Of a stretch of 64,000 bases of DNA, positions 63,772 to 64,000 are shown in pieces. The DNA is from Nocardioides immobilis (lineage in GTDB: Bacteria > Actinomycetota > Actinomycetes > Propionibacteriales > Nocardioidaceae). The stretch spans positions 310,001 through 374,000 of the forward strand of contig NZ_QXGH01000009.1 of assembly GCF_003515065.1 (NCBI RefSeq). The letters are read 5' to 3'. Both the position numbers and the translations under genes were made by a program. The number at the start of each line of letters is the position of its first letter. Position 1 is the first letter of the stretch. The notes below the pieces were generated by a model, which was given only the letters and a program-made list of their open reading frames with translations, ran no database searches and was not told where the DNA came from.

Positions 63772-64000
63772 GTGACGTCGTACGCCGCCTACGGGACGAA
63801 CCTCGACCCGATCCGCATGGGCGAGCGGTGTCCCCACTCCCCGCTCCAGACAACGGGCTGGCTCACCGGCTGGCGGCTGACCTTCGGCGGCGAGGAGCAC
63901 GGCTGGGACGGCGCGCTCGCGACGATCGTGCAGGACCCGCTCGAGCAGGTCTTCGTCGCGCTGTACGACGTGAGCCTGCAGGACGAGCCCGTCCTCGACG
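63772..64000 (+). CDS. Gamma-glutamylcyclotransferase-like protein (cut by window edge)
   Basis: The first 76 residues are seen. TSYAAYGTNLDPIRMGERCP is the GGCT-fold signature YGSNL-type motif (here YGTNL) that binds the gamma-glutamyl moiety, and TTGWLTGWRLTFGGEEHGWD matches the second segment. The GTG start has TAGCCT 6 nt upstream. Such enzymes release 5-oxoproline from gamma-glutamyl compounds, but the family is broad. Truncated at its 3' end by the window. Confidence 0.7.
   Translation, partial: MTSYAAYGTNLDPIRMGERCPHSPLQTTGWLTGWRLTFGGEEHGWDGALATIVQDPLEQVFVALYDVSLQDEPVLD

Overview
The window is about 64 kb of very GC-rich (roughly 70%) chromosomal DNA from a high-GC Gram-positive actinomycete. 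The gene content best fits a Nocardioides-like member of the Propionibacteriales (inference from gene set and codon style; no rRNA is present to prove it). Supporting signs are many GTG starts, frequent ATGA/GTGA overlaps, an actinobacterial acyl-CoA carboxylase with its small epsilon subunit, paired clpP1/clpP2, a mycobacterial-type LpdA flavoprotein, SigE-family ECF factors, and many start codons that lie 6-8 nt after a TANNNT -10 box, which is the signature of leaderless transcription. Genes are packed tightly on both strands and no gap exceeds 300 nt.

Layout. 0-9.3 kb: a cut inositol-phosphatase-like gene, two LytR-CpsA-Psr cell-wall ligases, threonine dehydratase with a divergent LysR regulator, a thioesterase, an enoyl-CoA hydratase, a sortase with its LPDTG substrate, and an SDR. 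9.3-17.4 kb: acyl-CoA dehydrogenase, CoA-binding protein, purE/purK, an orphan winged-helix protein, a class III adenylate cyclase overlapping a PH-domain membrane protein, and birA divergent from pccB-accE. 17.6-23.8 kb: epoxide hydrolase/WYL regulator, DUF4345 protein, a vapBC pair, a DUF885 metallopeptidase and an AlkZ-like glycosylase. 23.8-27.7 kb: two independent ECF sigma/membrane-partner pairs around maf. 27.7-35.3 kb: a second acyl-CoA dehydrogenase, an F420-type reductase, accA3, a YdbS/YdbT-like pair and a TetR/SDR pair with palindromic operators. 35.3-42.2 kb: pyruvate carboxylase flanked by two related RTX-like secreted proteins, then a SpoIID-domain protein. 42.2-50.9 kb: valS, a remarkable 918-residue tyrosinase-vWA fusion with a divergent tandem ABM protein, a MASE1-SpoIIE phosphatase and a DUF6069 protein. 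50.9-57.1 kb: clpX, clpP2, clpP1, SRPBCC, lipase, tig, tRNA-Pro and tRNA-Gly. 57.1-64 kb: a second SpoIIE-type phosphatase, nei, rpiB, lpdA, lpdC, a secreted subtilase and a cut gamma-glutamylcyclotransferase.

How the genes work together. A biotin-carboxylase theme runs through the window: birA loads biotin on AccA3 and pyruvate carboxylase, AccA3 serves PccB/AccE, and acyl-CoA dehydrogenases, crotonase and thioesterase sit nearby, so propionyl/acyl-CoA turnover is well represented. Envelope functions (LCP ligases, sortase, SpoIID protein, secreted RTX-like and subtilase proteins) and proteostasis (tig-clpP1P2-clpX) are the other main themes.

The most unusual items are the tyrosinase-vWA fusion with full copper-site and MIDAS signatures, a dispersed long palindrome present twice 24 kb apart (once supplying the maf stop codon), four convergent gene pairs whose opposing stop codons lie in or at the arms of one hairpin, and an apparent leaderless promoter rule across at least 14 genes. 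None of these could be tested against a database here.
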